Origin: Flammeovirgaceae bacterium UBA2366
GTDB lineage: Bacteria; Bacteroidota; Bacteroidia; Cytophagales; Cyclobacteriaceae
NCBI GenBank assembly: GCA_002344065.1
Contig: DDTK01000014.1
Location: 248,001 to 312,000, forward strand
Direction: 5' to 3'
DNA length: 64,000 nucleotides
Both the position numbers and the translations under genes were made by a program. Shown here piece after piece: positions 17,880 to 26,470 of this stretch. Below the pieces are notes generated by a model. It ran no database searches. It saw nothing but the letters and a program-made list of their open reading frames with translations, and was not told the origin of the DNA. Within the stretch, counting starts at the first letter, position 1; every line of letters starts with the position of its first letter.

Positions 17880-18761
17880 ATGAACAAAGTATTGATAACC
17901 GGAGCAACGGGTCAGTTAGGCACGGCAACAATTGATTTCCTCTTGGCTAAGCATAAAAAAGACAACATTATAGCATTAGCCCGTAACGCGGATAAAGCAG
18001 CAACCCTCAAATCAAAAGGCATAGATGTAAAAATCGGGAACTATGACGATTACACCTCATTACTGCAAGCCACAAAAGGCGTGAAAACCATGCTACTCAT
18101 TTCTTCAAGCGAAATGACCAAAAGTCGTGCAATCCATCATATCAATGCAATTAATGCGGCTAAAGAAAATGGCGTAAAGCACATTATATATACGGGATTC
18201 ATTCGCACCCATGACGACCCAACCTCGCCACTTTGGTTTATTGCCAAAGACCATGTGGAAACTGAGAAATACCTGAAAGAATCCGGCATCAACTATACTC
18301 TTTTTGAAAACGGATTTTACCTGGACATGTTGATGGACTTCATAGGAAAGAATATTGTGGACACAAAAACCATTTTTGTTCCAGCCGGTAATGGTAAAAT
18401 CAATTTTGTGCTACGTGACGAAATTGCCGAGGCCCTGGCCAATGTGCTTACCACAACCGGACACGAAAACAAAACCTATAATATCGGTATAGAGCAACCC
18501 GTGTCGTTTCATGAAATTGCCGGTTACATCACTGACATCACAGGGGTTTCAATCAGTTATGTTTCACCCGAACCTGATGTATATATCCAAACGTTATTAA
18601 AGTATGGTGTTCCGGAAATGTATGCCCGCATGTTCTCAGCTTTTGCTGTGGCTTTTGCCGCAAATACTATGAATGTGCCTACTACTGATTTGACGAAACT
18701 TCTTGGGAGAAAGCCAACTTCAGTAAATCAATTTTTAAATTCTTTTTTTAACAAAAAATAG
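17880..18761 (+). CDS. NmrA/QorB-like NAD(P)H-dependent oxidoreductase
   Basis: Atypical short-chain dehydrogenase of 293 residues. N-terminal nucleotide-binding motif VLITGATGQLGTATIDFL, then LISSSEMTKSR and IIYTGFIRT, as in NAD(P)H:quinone oxidoreductase 2 (QorB). This group reduces quinones or acts as a redox sensor. Control by an adjacent HxlR regulator with an N-terminal Cys agrees with a quinone or electrophile response. It is first in a four-gene operon. Confidence 0.85.
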   Translation: MNKVLITGATGQLGTATIDFLLAKHKKDNIIALARNADKAATLKSKGIDVKIGNYDDYTSLLQATKGVKTMLLISSSEMTKSRAIHHINAINAAKENGVKHIIYTGFIRTHDDPTSPLWFIAKDHVETEKYLKESGINYTLFENGFYLDMLMDFIGKNIVDTKTIFVPAGNGKINFVLRDEIAEALANVLTTTGHENKTYNIGIEQPVSFHEIAGYITDITGVSISYVSPEPDVYIQTLLKYGVPEMYARMFSAFAVAFAANTMNVPTTDLTKLLGRKPTSVNQFLNSFFNKK

Positions 18762-18767
18762 AAAAAT

Positions 18768-19178
18768 ATGACTTCAACAAATAAGAGTAAAGCGCTCAAC
18801 ATCTCATTATGGATTGCACAGGTATTATTAGCACTTATGTTTTTAATGGCAGGTGCTATGAAATCAGCCCAACCTGTAGAAGAGCTTGCCAAATCCATGT
18901 CATGGGTAAATGATTTTTCCGCTGGGATGGTCAGGTTTATTGGTGCATCGGAGTTGTTGGGAGGTATCGGGCTTTTGCTGCCTTCATTGTTGCGCATCAG
19001 ACCATTGCTTACGCCATTGGCGGCATTAGGACTTTTTATAGTTATGGTATTTGCTTTTATATATCATGTATCCAAAGGCGAATACGAGTTATTACCTGTT
19101 AATTCGATTTTAGGAACAATTGCACTTTTTATTGTATGGGGCAGGTATAAGAAGGTGCCAATTCAACCCAAGGCATAA
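18768..19178 (+). CDS. DoxX-family membrane protein
   Basis: Four-helix membrane protein of 136 residues. Family pattern: LWIAQVLLALMFLMAGAMK in helix 1, RFIGASELLGGIGLLLP in helix 2 and two further hydrophobic helices. DoxX proteins are linked to quinol, thiosulfate or redox functions, but their role is mostly unknown. It starts 6 bp after the QorB-like gene, so both are probably under HxlR control. Confidence 0.88.
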   Translation: MTSTNKSKALNISLWIAQVLLALMFLMAGAMKSAQPVEELAKSMSWVNDFSAGMVRFIGASELLGGIGLLLPSLLRIRPLLTPLAALGLFIVMVFAFIYHVSKGEYELLPVNSILGTIALFIVWGRYKKVPIQPKA

Positions 19179-19187
19179 TTTATTTTA

Positions 19188-20081
19188 ATGGAGCGCAACC
19201 AATTTATTAAGTCATTATTAGCACTAACCGCTATGGGAACATTGGCTGGATTTAAAAATTTTACTGATGCACTTCCTATCCAAAGCAGGAAGATGCCCGT
19301 GTTGTTTACATCGCACGGCAACCCGATGGATATTCCTGTTTCCAGAAGCGAGAGAGCGTTTTGGCAAAAGTTGTTTGAATTAGGACAAGACTTGCAAAAA
19401 AATTATGACGTAAAAGCTGCGTTAGTTGTGTCGGCTCATTGGTGTACAAAAGGAACATTCGTAAACATATCGCCCGACCAAAAACAGATTTATGATTATT
19501 ACGGCTTCCCCGAAGAATACTACAAGGTATATTACAAAGCTAAAGGTTCGCCCGAAGTTGCTCATGAAGTAAAGCAATTAGCTCCCTCTATTTCCGAAAC
19601 AACCGATTGGGGTTTAGACCACGGAGCGTGGCCTATGCTGATGCACTTATTTCCTGAAGCCAACATTCCCGTCTTTCAATTGAGCATTGACTATTATGCC
19701 AAGCCTGAATATCATTATGAATTAGGCAAACAGCTAAAATCATTGCGCAACAAAGGTGTGTTGATTATTGGCAGCGGAGCACTCATCCATAATTTGCCAT
19801 TAGCCGGACAAAAAATGCGTTACAATGATAGGACCCCTTATGGTTGGGAAGTAGAATATGACGCATGGATTAAGCAACAAGTTGATGACCGAAACTTTGC
19901 TAATATCATTGACTACGCAAACAGCCATAAGTTAGGCAAGTTAGCTGCGCCCACCCCTGACCATTTCGTGCCTGTGCTATACAGTTTGGGACTTATGGAA
20001 AGTAGTGATGAAATAAAATATTTCTACGAAGCCGAACCAACCATTCCTGCTTTTAGTGAAAGAAGTTTCAGAGTTGGATAA
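19188..20081 (+). CDS. 4,5-DOPA-extradiol-dioxygenase-like protein (YgiD/LigB fold)
   Basis: Class III extradiol dioxygenase family, 297 residues. Active-site blocks are visible: LFTSHGNPMDIP, VVSAHWCTKG, LDHGAWPMLMHLFP, GSGALIHNL and the C-terminal PTPDHFVPVLYSLG. The N-terminus RNQFIKSLLALTAMGTLAGF looks like a signal or anchor segment, which E. coli YgiD lacks, so this copy may be exported. It shares the HxlR operon with qorB-like and doxX genes, consistent with handling catechol or quinone compounds. Confidence 0.85.
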   Translation: MERNQFIKSLLALTAMGTLAGFKNFTDALPIQSRKMPVLFTSHGNPMDIPVSRSERAFWQKLFELGQDLQKNYDVKAALVVSAHWCTKGTFVNISPDQKQIYDYYGFPEEYYKVYYKAKGSPEVAHEVKQLAPSISETTDWGLDHGAWPMLMHLFPEANIPVFQLSIDYYAKPEYHYELGKQLKSLRNKGVLIIGSGALIHNLPLAGQKMRYNDRTPYGWEVEYDAWIKQQVDDRNFANIIDYANSHKLGKLAAPTPDHFVPVLYSLGLMESSDEIKYFYEAEPTIPAFSERSFRVG

Positions 20082-20138
20082 AACATTTCAGAGTTTGAAT
20101 TGTTGGATATATGGATTAATGAACTCTTACCAAAGATT

Positions 20139-20732
20139 ATGAAGACGGAAACATTACTACAAAAGATACTGCGATTCTTATATCCGGTTGTGCGCAAACT
20201 TGGAAGAATCAGCAAAAACGGAACAATACTACACAACGAAAAAAGCCTGGAACCACCAAAATCCTTCTATGAACTGAAAGCCACTCTGAATAATGGACAA
20301 GAGGCTGACTTCTCAGATTTTAAAGGAAAGAAAGTTTTGGTGGTGAATACGGCTTCAAACTGCGGTTATACCGGGCAATATGCCGAGCTACAATCATTAC
20401 ACGAAAAATTGGGTAAAAAATTGACGATACTTGCATTTCCGGCAAATGACTTTGCGGAACAAGAAAAAGGTGATGACAAAGATATTTCACAATTCTGCCA
20501 GGTAAATTACGGGGTGACATTTCCACTTGCAAAAAAGGGGGTTGTGGTAAAAAACGAGCAACAGCAACCCATTTTCAAATGGCTTACCGATAGAAAAGAA
20601 AACGGCTGGAATGGACATGCACCGGATTGGAATTTCAGTAAATATTTAATTGACGAGCAGGGAAAACTCACTCATTATTTCGGGCCAAGTGTTTCACCGC
20701 TAAGTAACGAGTTTCTAAAAGCCGTACAGTAG
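20139..20732 (+). CDS. Glutathione peroxidase family (thiol peroxidase)
   Basis: Peroxidase of 197 residues from ATG 20139; a TTG at 20100 adds 13 residues but is less likely. Catalytic blocks: VVNTASNCGYTGQY (Cys, not selenocysteine), FPANDFAEQEKGDD with the tetrad Gln, and APDWNFSKYLI with Trp-Asn. The usual FPxNQF is FPANDF here, but that Gln is not the tetrad one. A hydrophobic/basic N-terminal extension of about 45 residues may be an anchor. Last gene of the HxlR redox operon. Confidence 0.9.
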   Translation: MKTETLLQKILRFLYPVVRKLGRISKNGTILHNEKSLEPPKSFYELKATLNNGQEADFSDFKGKKVLVVNTASNCGYTGQYAELQSLHEKLGKKLTILAFPANDFAEQEKGDDKDISQFCQVNYGVTFPLAKKGVVVKNEQQQPIFKWLTDRKENGWNGHAPDWNFSKYLIDEQGKLTHYFGPSVSPLSNEFLKAVQ

Positions 20733-20862
20733 CGGTTGCCACGCATACTCCCCCACACATTATTAGTCATACGGAAAAAGAGGGCTAATTCCCACCACTG
20801 CAAATTCAGGTTCAAAAAAATTCAGGAAGATTTGCATATACAAAATGCTCCATTTAGATTTG

Positions 20863-20887
20863 TCGACCAAAATACTGTTTTAGTCGA
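20863..20887. promoter_or_regulatory. Palindromic TetR operator, copy 1
   Basis: A 25-bp palindrome, TCGACCAAAAT then ACTGTTTTAGTCGA, 11 bases upstream of the tetR ATG at 20899. A matching site lies at 21537 ahead of the efflux operon. Position implies autoregulation. Confidence 0.65.
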
Positions 20888-20898
20888 ATAGTTTGATT

Positions 20899-21492
20899 AT
20901 GGAAAAAGACGAAATCATAATTCAGGATATAATAAACGGGGCTAAAAAGTTAATGCAACAATATGGTTTAAAGAAAACCACAATGGAAGATATTGCCCAA
21001 ACAGCGGGCAAAAGCAAAAGCACGTTGTACTATTACTTTAAAGACAAAGAAGAAATATTCGATAAGGTCATCAACCTGGAAATAGATGAGTTTTTTCAAG
21101 CTGTTAAAACTTCCGTAAATAAGCAGGCAGATGCTGTAAGTATGCTAAAGGCATACATTGTAACGAAAGTCAAAATATTAAGAGATAAAACCAATCTCTA
21201 CAGTATTGCGATTAAAAATGATTTACAGGGAAGAGTTAATAAAGGATTTACCAACCTGCGAAACAGGTACGACAATGAAGAAAAACTACTGATAAGTTCT
21301 ATTCTGACAAAAGGTGTTGAGAGCAAGTTGTTTACTAATGAAATAAAAACTGAGATAGACACGTTAAGCGAGCTTTTAGTAAGCTGCATCAGAGGGATAG
21401 AAATGGACATCATTACTCATAACAAGAACAAGGATCTGGCAGACAAAGCAGATTTACTTGTTGAAATCCTTATTAAGGGCATCGGCAGGTAG
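20899..21492 (+). CDS. TetR/AcrR-family regulator of the adjacent efflux operon
   Basis: Repressor of 197 residues from ATG 20899 (TTG 20893 possible). HTH: YGLKKTTMEDIAQTAGKSK then STLYYYFKDKEEIFDKV. The C-terminal domain is helical and divergent. The same palindromic site occurs before this gene and before the RND adaptor, which makes it the likely local repressor of the pump. A hairpin terminator separates it from the operon. Confidence 0.9.
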   Translation: MEKDEIIIQDIINGAKKLMQQYGLKKTTMEDIAQTAGKSKSTLYYYFKDKEEIFDKVINLEIDEFFQAVKTSVNKQADAVSMLKAYIVTKVKILRDKTNLYSIAIKNDLQGRVNKGFTNLRNRYDNEEKLLISSILTKGVESKLFTNEIKTEIDTLSELLVSCIRGIEMDIITHNKNKDLADKADLLVEILIKGIGR

Positions 21493-21496
21493 TATG

Positions 21497-21527
21497 AAAA
21501 AATGCTTTTACGGAAGCATTTTTTTAC
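21497..21527 (+). terminator. Intrinsic terminator after tetR
   Basis: Stem AATGCTT / AAGCATT with a six-base loop followed by TTTTTT, directly after the tetR stop at 21492. Confidence 0.75.
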
Positions 21528-21536
21528 AACGAAATT

Positions 21537-21561
21537 TCGACCAATAAACCTTTTTAGTCCA
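21537..21561. promoter_or_regulatory. TetR operator, copy 2, ahead of efflux operon
   Basis: TCGACCAATAA then ACCTTTTTAGTCCA matches the palindrome at 20863 in both arms, and the flanking AATAGT is shared too. It sits 20 bases before the adaptor ATG at 21581. Confidence 0.6.
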
Positions 21562-21580
21562 ATAGTAAAAAAAGAAGATA

Positions 21581-22612
21581 ATGAACACGATAAATCATTT
21601 AACAATAGCAGGAATGCTTGTATTGGCAAGTTGTAGCCCCGGTGAAAATACATCAGTAGCCGATAGCAATGGGAAAGTAAATGTTGAAACAGAACAAGGA
21701 ACAATTTACTCAGGGCTTGTTCAATCGAACTATTCTGGTGTGGTCGAAGCCCAAAAAACAACGGCTTTAAGCTTTGCTACTATGGGAACTGTAACTGAAA
21801 TTTTTGTAGAGGAAGGACAAGAGGTACGCAAAGGACAATTGCTAGCAAAAGTAGATGCTTTCACGGCTCAAAATGCTTATCAGGCGGCTTTGGCAAAACA
21901 ACAACAGGCGGAAGATGCTTACAACAGATTAAAGCCGATGAAAGAAAATGGCACACTCCCCGAAATAAAATGGGTAGAGGTAGAGACCGGTGTAACACAG
22001 GCAAAAGCAGCCGTAGCTATCGCTCAAAAAAGTGTAAACGATGCAAGCCTGTATGCACCTGCAAGCGGTGTTATAGGCAAAAATTATGTGCAGCCGGGTA
22101 TGAATGTTGTGCCTACAACAACAGCCATTGAGTTGCTTAACATACAAACGGTTTTCATTAAAATACCTGTTTCGGAAAATGAAATAAGTCTTTTTAAGAA
22201 GGGCGAATCTGCTAATGTAGGCATCACAGCACTTAATAAAACCGTTACAGGAATGGTAAAAGAAATCGGTGTTTCGGCCAATATCTTATCACATACTTAT
22301 CCTGTAAAAATAGAGGTTCAGAACACGGCAGGTGATATAAAACCTGGAATGATTTGTTCAGTCGAAGCTAAGCTAAAAGATAACCGTTCAGGATTATTGG
22401 TTTCCAATAAAGCCCTTCAAAAAGATACAAACGGAGAGCAGTTTATTTACATCGAAAAAAACGGACAAGCCGAAAAAATATCAGTGCAAACTATTGCCTT
22501 GATAGATAACAAGGTTTTGATACAGGGCGATATACCTCAAAACGCTAACATTATTATATCCGGGCAACAAAAATTAAGCAACGGCAAATCGGTTAAAATC
22601 ATCAGCAAATAA
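21581..22612 (+). CDS. RND efflux periplasmic adaptor lipoprotein (HlyD family)
   Basis: Adaptor subunit of 343 residues. It begins with a lipoprotein signal ending VLASC, so it is probably lipid-anchored in the periplasm. Lipoyl halves (FVEEGQEVRKGQLLAKVD and ASLYAPASGVIGKNYV region), a short coiled coil and beta-barrel domains (VFIKIPVSENEISLFKKGE) follow in order. The stop overlaps the pump start by one base. Expression is likely governed by the TetR at 20899. Confidence 0.92.
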   Translation: MNTINHLTIAGMLVLASCSPGENTSVADSNGKVNVETEQGTIYSGLVQSNYSGVVEAQKTTALSFATMGTVTEIFVEEGQEVRKGQLLAKVDAFTAQNAYQAALAKQQQAEDAYNRLKPMKENGTLPEIKWVEVETGVTQAKAAVAIAQKSVNDASLYAPASGVIGKNYVQPGMNVVPTTTAIELLNIQTVFIKIPVSENEISLFKKGESANVGITALNKTVTGMVKEIGVSANILSHTYPVKIEVQNTAGDIKPGMICSVEAKLKDNRSGLLVSNKALQKDTNGEQFIYIEKNGQAEKISVQTIALIDNKVLIQGDIPQNANIIISGQQKLSNGKSVKIISK

Positions 22613-25600
22613 TGGTAAGGAAAAATTCTAATATCATAGAGTTGGCTATGAAGCATAAGCAAATAGCCATCATCCTCACAGGTATTCTGGTAGCATTAGG
22701 CATATTCTCATTAATGGTGATGCCAAGAAATGAATTTCCTGAATTCACTATTCGTCAGGGCTTAATTATTGGTGTATATCCCGGAGCAAATTCTGAACAA
22801 GTGGAAGATCAACTTGCTACTAAAGTAGAGAGCTTTTTATATGGATTTCAGGAAGTCAATCGTGAAAAAACGTATTCCATTTCAAAGGAAGGTATGTTAA
22901 TTGTTTTTGTTGAAGTCAATAATAATGTAAAGGATCCTGATGCTTTTTGGGATAAAATAAAATTCGGACTTAATGAACTTAAACTACAATTACCGCCCCA
23001 GGTTGTAGCGTTAATTGCAAACAACGACTTTGGAAACACTTCAGCGATATTGCTTACCGTACGATCGGATAACAAAACCTACAAAGAACTTGATCGTGAA
23101 TTGAAAGTAATTGAAACCGAGTTGCGTAAAATAAAAGCGGTTTCAAAAGTTAATCGCTTCGGATTAGTTCAGGAACAAATTACCATCTATCCGGACAATG
23201 ACAAGCTGGCTTACTATGGCGTAAAGCCATTGAGTGTGCTGGCAGCAGCGCAATTGGAAGGCGCTGTTTATTATGGAGGTGAATTGGACAACGGGGAACT
23301 CATTGCTCCTATACACGTGCCCACCACTTACAACACAGAAGAAGACATTAAAAACCAGATTGTTTATACCGATCCGCTTGGCAACATTATTCGAGTTAAA
23401 GATATAGCCAGGGTGGTAAGAGAATATCCAAAGCCCGACTCCTATATTAAAAACAACGGGGCAAACAGTTTGCTGATTTCTTTGGAGATGCAGCCCGGAA
23501 ATAACATTGTTGCCTTTGGCAAAGAAGTGGATGAGACCCTGGAAATACTTAAAAGAAAAATTTCTCCGGATGTTCATATGGCAAAAATTGCGGACATGCC
23601 GCAGGCCGTAGGGTACTCCATCACACACTTCCTGAAAGAATTTTTCATTGCCATTATAGCAGTAATTATTGTTACCATGCTCTTACTGCCTTTCCGGGTG
23701 GCAGCCGTTGCAGGCGCTACTATTCCGATTTCAATTTTTATCACGCTCGGTATTTTGTATGGATTGGGTGTTGAACTACACACTGTATCGCTGGCAGCGT
23801 TGATTGTGGTATTGGGAATGGTCGTTGACAATGCCATTGTTGTATTAGATGGGCATATAGAAAAATTAGACCATAATAATACCCCCTGGAACGCAGCCTG
23901 GAAAAGTGCGCAGGAACTTTTTGTTCCGGTATTTACGGCAACTATGGCTATTATCGCCACTTACGTTCCCTTGGTATTTTTTCTGGAAGGAATGGTCTTT
24001 GATTTTGTTGGCTCTTTACCGGTAACCATTGCAGTTGCATTGATTACTTCATTACTGGTTGCCGTACTCCTTGTCCCTTACCTTAGTTATATTTTTATCA
24101 AGCACGGAATTAAAAAGGATAACAAAGAACAAGGACGTAAATCTTTGTTGGACTGGGCGCAGGAAATTTATGACACTACTTTAGAAAAAGCATTTCGTTT
24201 CCCAAAAATTACAATGTTGGCCGGTGCATTGTCTGTTGTTTTAGGTGTGGTAATTTTTGCGCTTCTTCCACGCCAGCTTTTTCCGAAAGTGGAAAGAAAC
24301 CAGTTTGCAGTAGAAATATATTTACCTGAAGGCAGCACACTTGAACAAACTGCTTTTGTCTCAGACAGTTTGGAACAGATGCTTATGAGAGACAACCGCG
24401 TAATGAATGTAGCATCGTTTATTGGTACAAGTTCACCGCGCTTTCACACCACCTATGCACCCAATTTTCCGTCAAGAAATTATGCCCAGTTAGTCATCAA
24501 CACTCAAACCCAAGATGACGCTGTTGCCCTTTTGGGCGAATATGAAGCAAAGTATAGAGACCATTTTCCAAATGCGTATGTGCGAATGAAGCAGTTGGAT
24601 ATGCTCAGCACCACAGCACCCATTGAAGTGCGTATTGGCGGAGACGACAAAGATACTATCAAAGCACTGGCTGAACAGGTGAAGGCAGTTATGGAAAAAA
24701 ATGGAAACATAATCTGGGCAAGAACCGATTATCTGAATCCCCGACAGGGCATAAGCGTTCAGGTAAATGACGAAACGGCCAACCGCTTAGGACTGACCAA
24801 AGGCGTAGTGGCAACTTCACTGGCTGCGGCTATGTCAGGAATACCAATTGGTACGGTATGGGAGAGTGATTATCCGGTTGCCATCAAGCTGATGAACGAA
24901 CCGCAGCAAAAAAACAGCTTTGATGATATTGCCAATCAAAATGTAACATCCCTGTTAACAACGGCAACCGTTCCGGTAAGGCAGGTTGTATCGAAAATTA
25001 GTAACGACTGGAGCGAAGGACAAATTATTCGCAGAAATGGAACTAAGACCATCACCGTTCGTGCCGATGTGAAACGGGATGCGCTGCCCTACAAAGTGCT
25101 ATCGGACTTAAAGACAGAAATCAAAAAATTACCTAAATCCGAACAAGTTTCTTTAACCTATGGCGGAGAAGAAGAAAGCGAAGTTGAAAACTATATACCG
25201 TTAGGCAAAGCGTTATTTGCTGGCGTGGTGCTTATTTTTTTAATCCTCCTTTTTCAATTCAAAAAAACACGGCTGGTCATGCTGGTAATGATGACGATGC
25301 CCTTAAGCATCATTGGTGCAGCCATTGGCTTATTGATTACGGGTTACCCCTTTGGCTTGACAACTTTCCTGGGCATCATGAGCCTTATGGGTATTGTCGT
25401 CCGCAATGGTATTATCCTGATTGACTATGCAGAAGAACTGAGAACAAAAAATGGAATGACACTCCTTAATGCTGCCATTGCAGCAGGCAAACGCAGAATG
25501 CGTCCTATTTTTCTAACTTCTTCAGCAGCAGCCGTGGGTGTGGTGCCCATGATATTAAGCGGCTCCTCCCTATGGGGCCCACTTGGCTCAGTAATATGTT

Positions 25601-25704
25601 TTGGACTATTGGTATCCATGATACTCACACTGTACGTAGTCCCAATAATGTATAATCAATTACTTAAAAAGGATTTGGACTTAGCGCTAAATGGTAATGA
25701 TTAA
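22612..25704 (+). CDS. RND-family inner-membrane efflux transporter (AcrB type)
   Basis: Proton-driven exporter of 1030 residues, normal length. N-terminal helix followed by VMPRNEFPEF, large periplasmic loops, TM4 with the proton-relay aspartates in VVLGMVVDNAIVVLDGHIE, and the second half with GIMSLMGIVVRNGIILIDYA and RPIFLTSSAAAVGVVP. It is preceded by the adaptor and followed, with a 14-bp overlap, by a patatin gene. Substrate class cannot be read from the sequence. Confidence 0.95.
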   Translation: MVRKNSNIIELAMKHKQIAIILTGILVALGIFSLMVMPRNEFPEFTIRQGLIIGVYPGANSEQVEDQLATKVESFLYGFQEVNREKTYSISKEGMLIVFVEVNNNVKDPDAFWDKIKFGLNELKLQLPPQVVALIANNDFGNTSAILLTVRSDNKTYKELDRELKVIETELRKIKAVSKVNRFGLVQEQITIYPDNDKLAYYGVKPLSVLAAAQLEGAVYYGGELDNGELIAPIHVPTTYNTEEDIKNQIVYTDPLGNIIRVKDIARVVREYPKPDSYIKNNGANSLLISLEMQPGNNIVAFGKEVDETLEILKRKISPDVHMAKIADMPQAVGYSITHFLKEFFIAIIAVIIVTMLLLPFRVAAVAGATIPISIFITLGILYGLGVELHTVSLAALIVVLGMVVDNAIVVLDGHIEKLDHNNTPWNAAWKSAQELFVPVFTATMAIIATYVPLVFFLEGMVFDFVGSLPVTIAVALITSLLVAVLLVPYLSYIFIKHGIKKDNKEQGRKSLLDWAQEIYDTTLEKAFRFPKITMLAGALSVVLGVVIFALLPRQLFPKVERNQFAVEIYLPEGSTLEQTAFVSDSLEQMLMRDNRVMNVASFIGTSSPRFHTTYAPNFPSRNYAQLVINTQTQDDAVALLGEYEAKYRDHFPNAYVRMKQLDMLSTTAPIEVRIGGDDKDTIKALAEQVKAVMEKNGNIIWARTDYLNPRQGISVQVNDETANRLGLTKGVVATSLAAAMSGIPIGTVWESDYPVAIKLMNEPQQKNSFDDIANQNVTSLLTTATVPVRQVVSKISNDWSEGQIIRRNGTKTITVRADVKRDALPYKVLSDLKTEIKKLPKSEQVSLTYGGEEESEVENYIPLGKALFAGVVLIFLILLFQFKKTRLVMLVMMTMPLSIIGAAIGLLITGYPFGLTTFLGIMSLMGIVVRNGIILIDYAEELRTKNGMTLLNAAIAAGKRRMRPIFLTSSAAAVGVVPMILSGSSLWGPLGSVICFGLLVSMILTLYVVPIMYNQLLKKDLDLALNGND

Positions 25705-26470
25705 TAAAATAGGCGTTACACTTTCCGGTGGGGGTGTCCGAGGAGTGGCACACCTTGGTGTATTACAGTATCTGTCAGAAATGGGTATTCATCCAGATGA
25801 AATATCAGGGGCAAGTGCAGGAGCCTTGGTGGGTGCTTTTATTGCTGAAGGCTATGCTCCTGAAGAGATATTGCAATTGAGTAAAAAAGAGAAGTTTTTC
25901 AGTTACTCAGATATTTCTCCAAAAAATAGTGGCCTTTTCAGTACCGTTATTTTTGAAAGGATTATCAGAAAATATATTCCCCATGATAGCTTTGAAGGGC
26001 TTAAAAGACCCTTATACATATCGGTTACCGATTTGACCAATGCAAGGTCAATTATTTTTAATGAAGGATGTTTATCACTCGCGGTAAAAGCTTCTTGCTG
26101 CTTTCCGTTGGTTTTTCAACCAGTGCTATATAATAATGACACCTATTTATGCGATGGGGGCATACTCAATAATTTTCCTGTAGAACAGGTACGGAATTCC
26201 TGCAATAAAGTGATTGGCATTAATGTAAACCCCCTTAATAAACACAACGGAAATCTATCTTATAAAGATATTGTGAGACGAATAATCCGAATTACAACAT
26301 CCAGAATATCTGCATTTCCTAAATCCACCTGTGACATTTATTTGGAACCAAGTGAACTCAATAATTATGGAACGTTCGATACAAATAGGATAGATGAATT
26401 GTTTCAGTTAGGGTACGATTACGCTTCAAAATTCGAAAGTGAATTTACAAAACTTAAAAAAGATGACTAA
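25691..26470 (+). CDS. Patatin-like phospholipase
   Basis: Serine lipid hydrolase of 259 residues. Oxyanion loop LSGGGVRGVAHLGVLQYL, nucleophile elbow GASAGAL (G-x-S-x-G) and catalytic Asp in CDGGILNNFPVE are all present, so a Ser-Asp dyad is intact. No signal peptide, so it is probably cytosolic or inner-face. It overlaps the pump gene at its start and the tolC gene at its end, so it is embedded in the efflux operon. It may remodel lipids around the pump, but that is inference. Confidence 0.92.
   Translation: MVMINKIGVTLSGGGVRGVAHLGVLQYLSEMGIHPDEISGASAGALVGAFIAEGYAPEEILQLSKKEKFFSYSDISPKNSGLFSTVIFERIIRKYIPHDSFEGLKRPLYISVTDLTNARSIIFNEGCLSLAVKASCCFPLVFQPVLYNNDTYLCDGGILNNFPVEQVRNSCNKVIGINVNPLNKHNGNLSYKDIVRRIIRITTSRISAFPKSTCDIYLEPSELNNYGTFDTNRIDELFQLGYDYASKFESEFTKLKKDD

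Noticed and set aside
20100..20138. TTG start extending the glutathione peroxidase
   Set aside because: The ATG at 20139 gives a more usual N-terminus and start codon.
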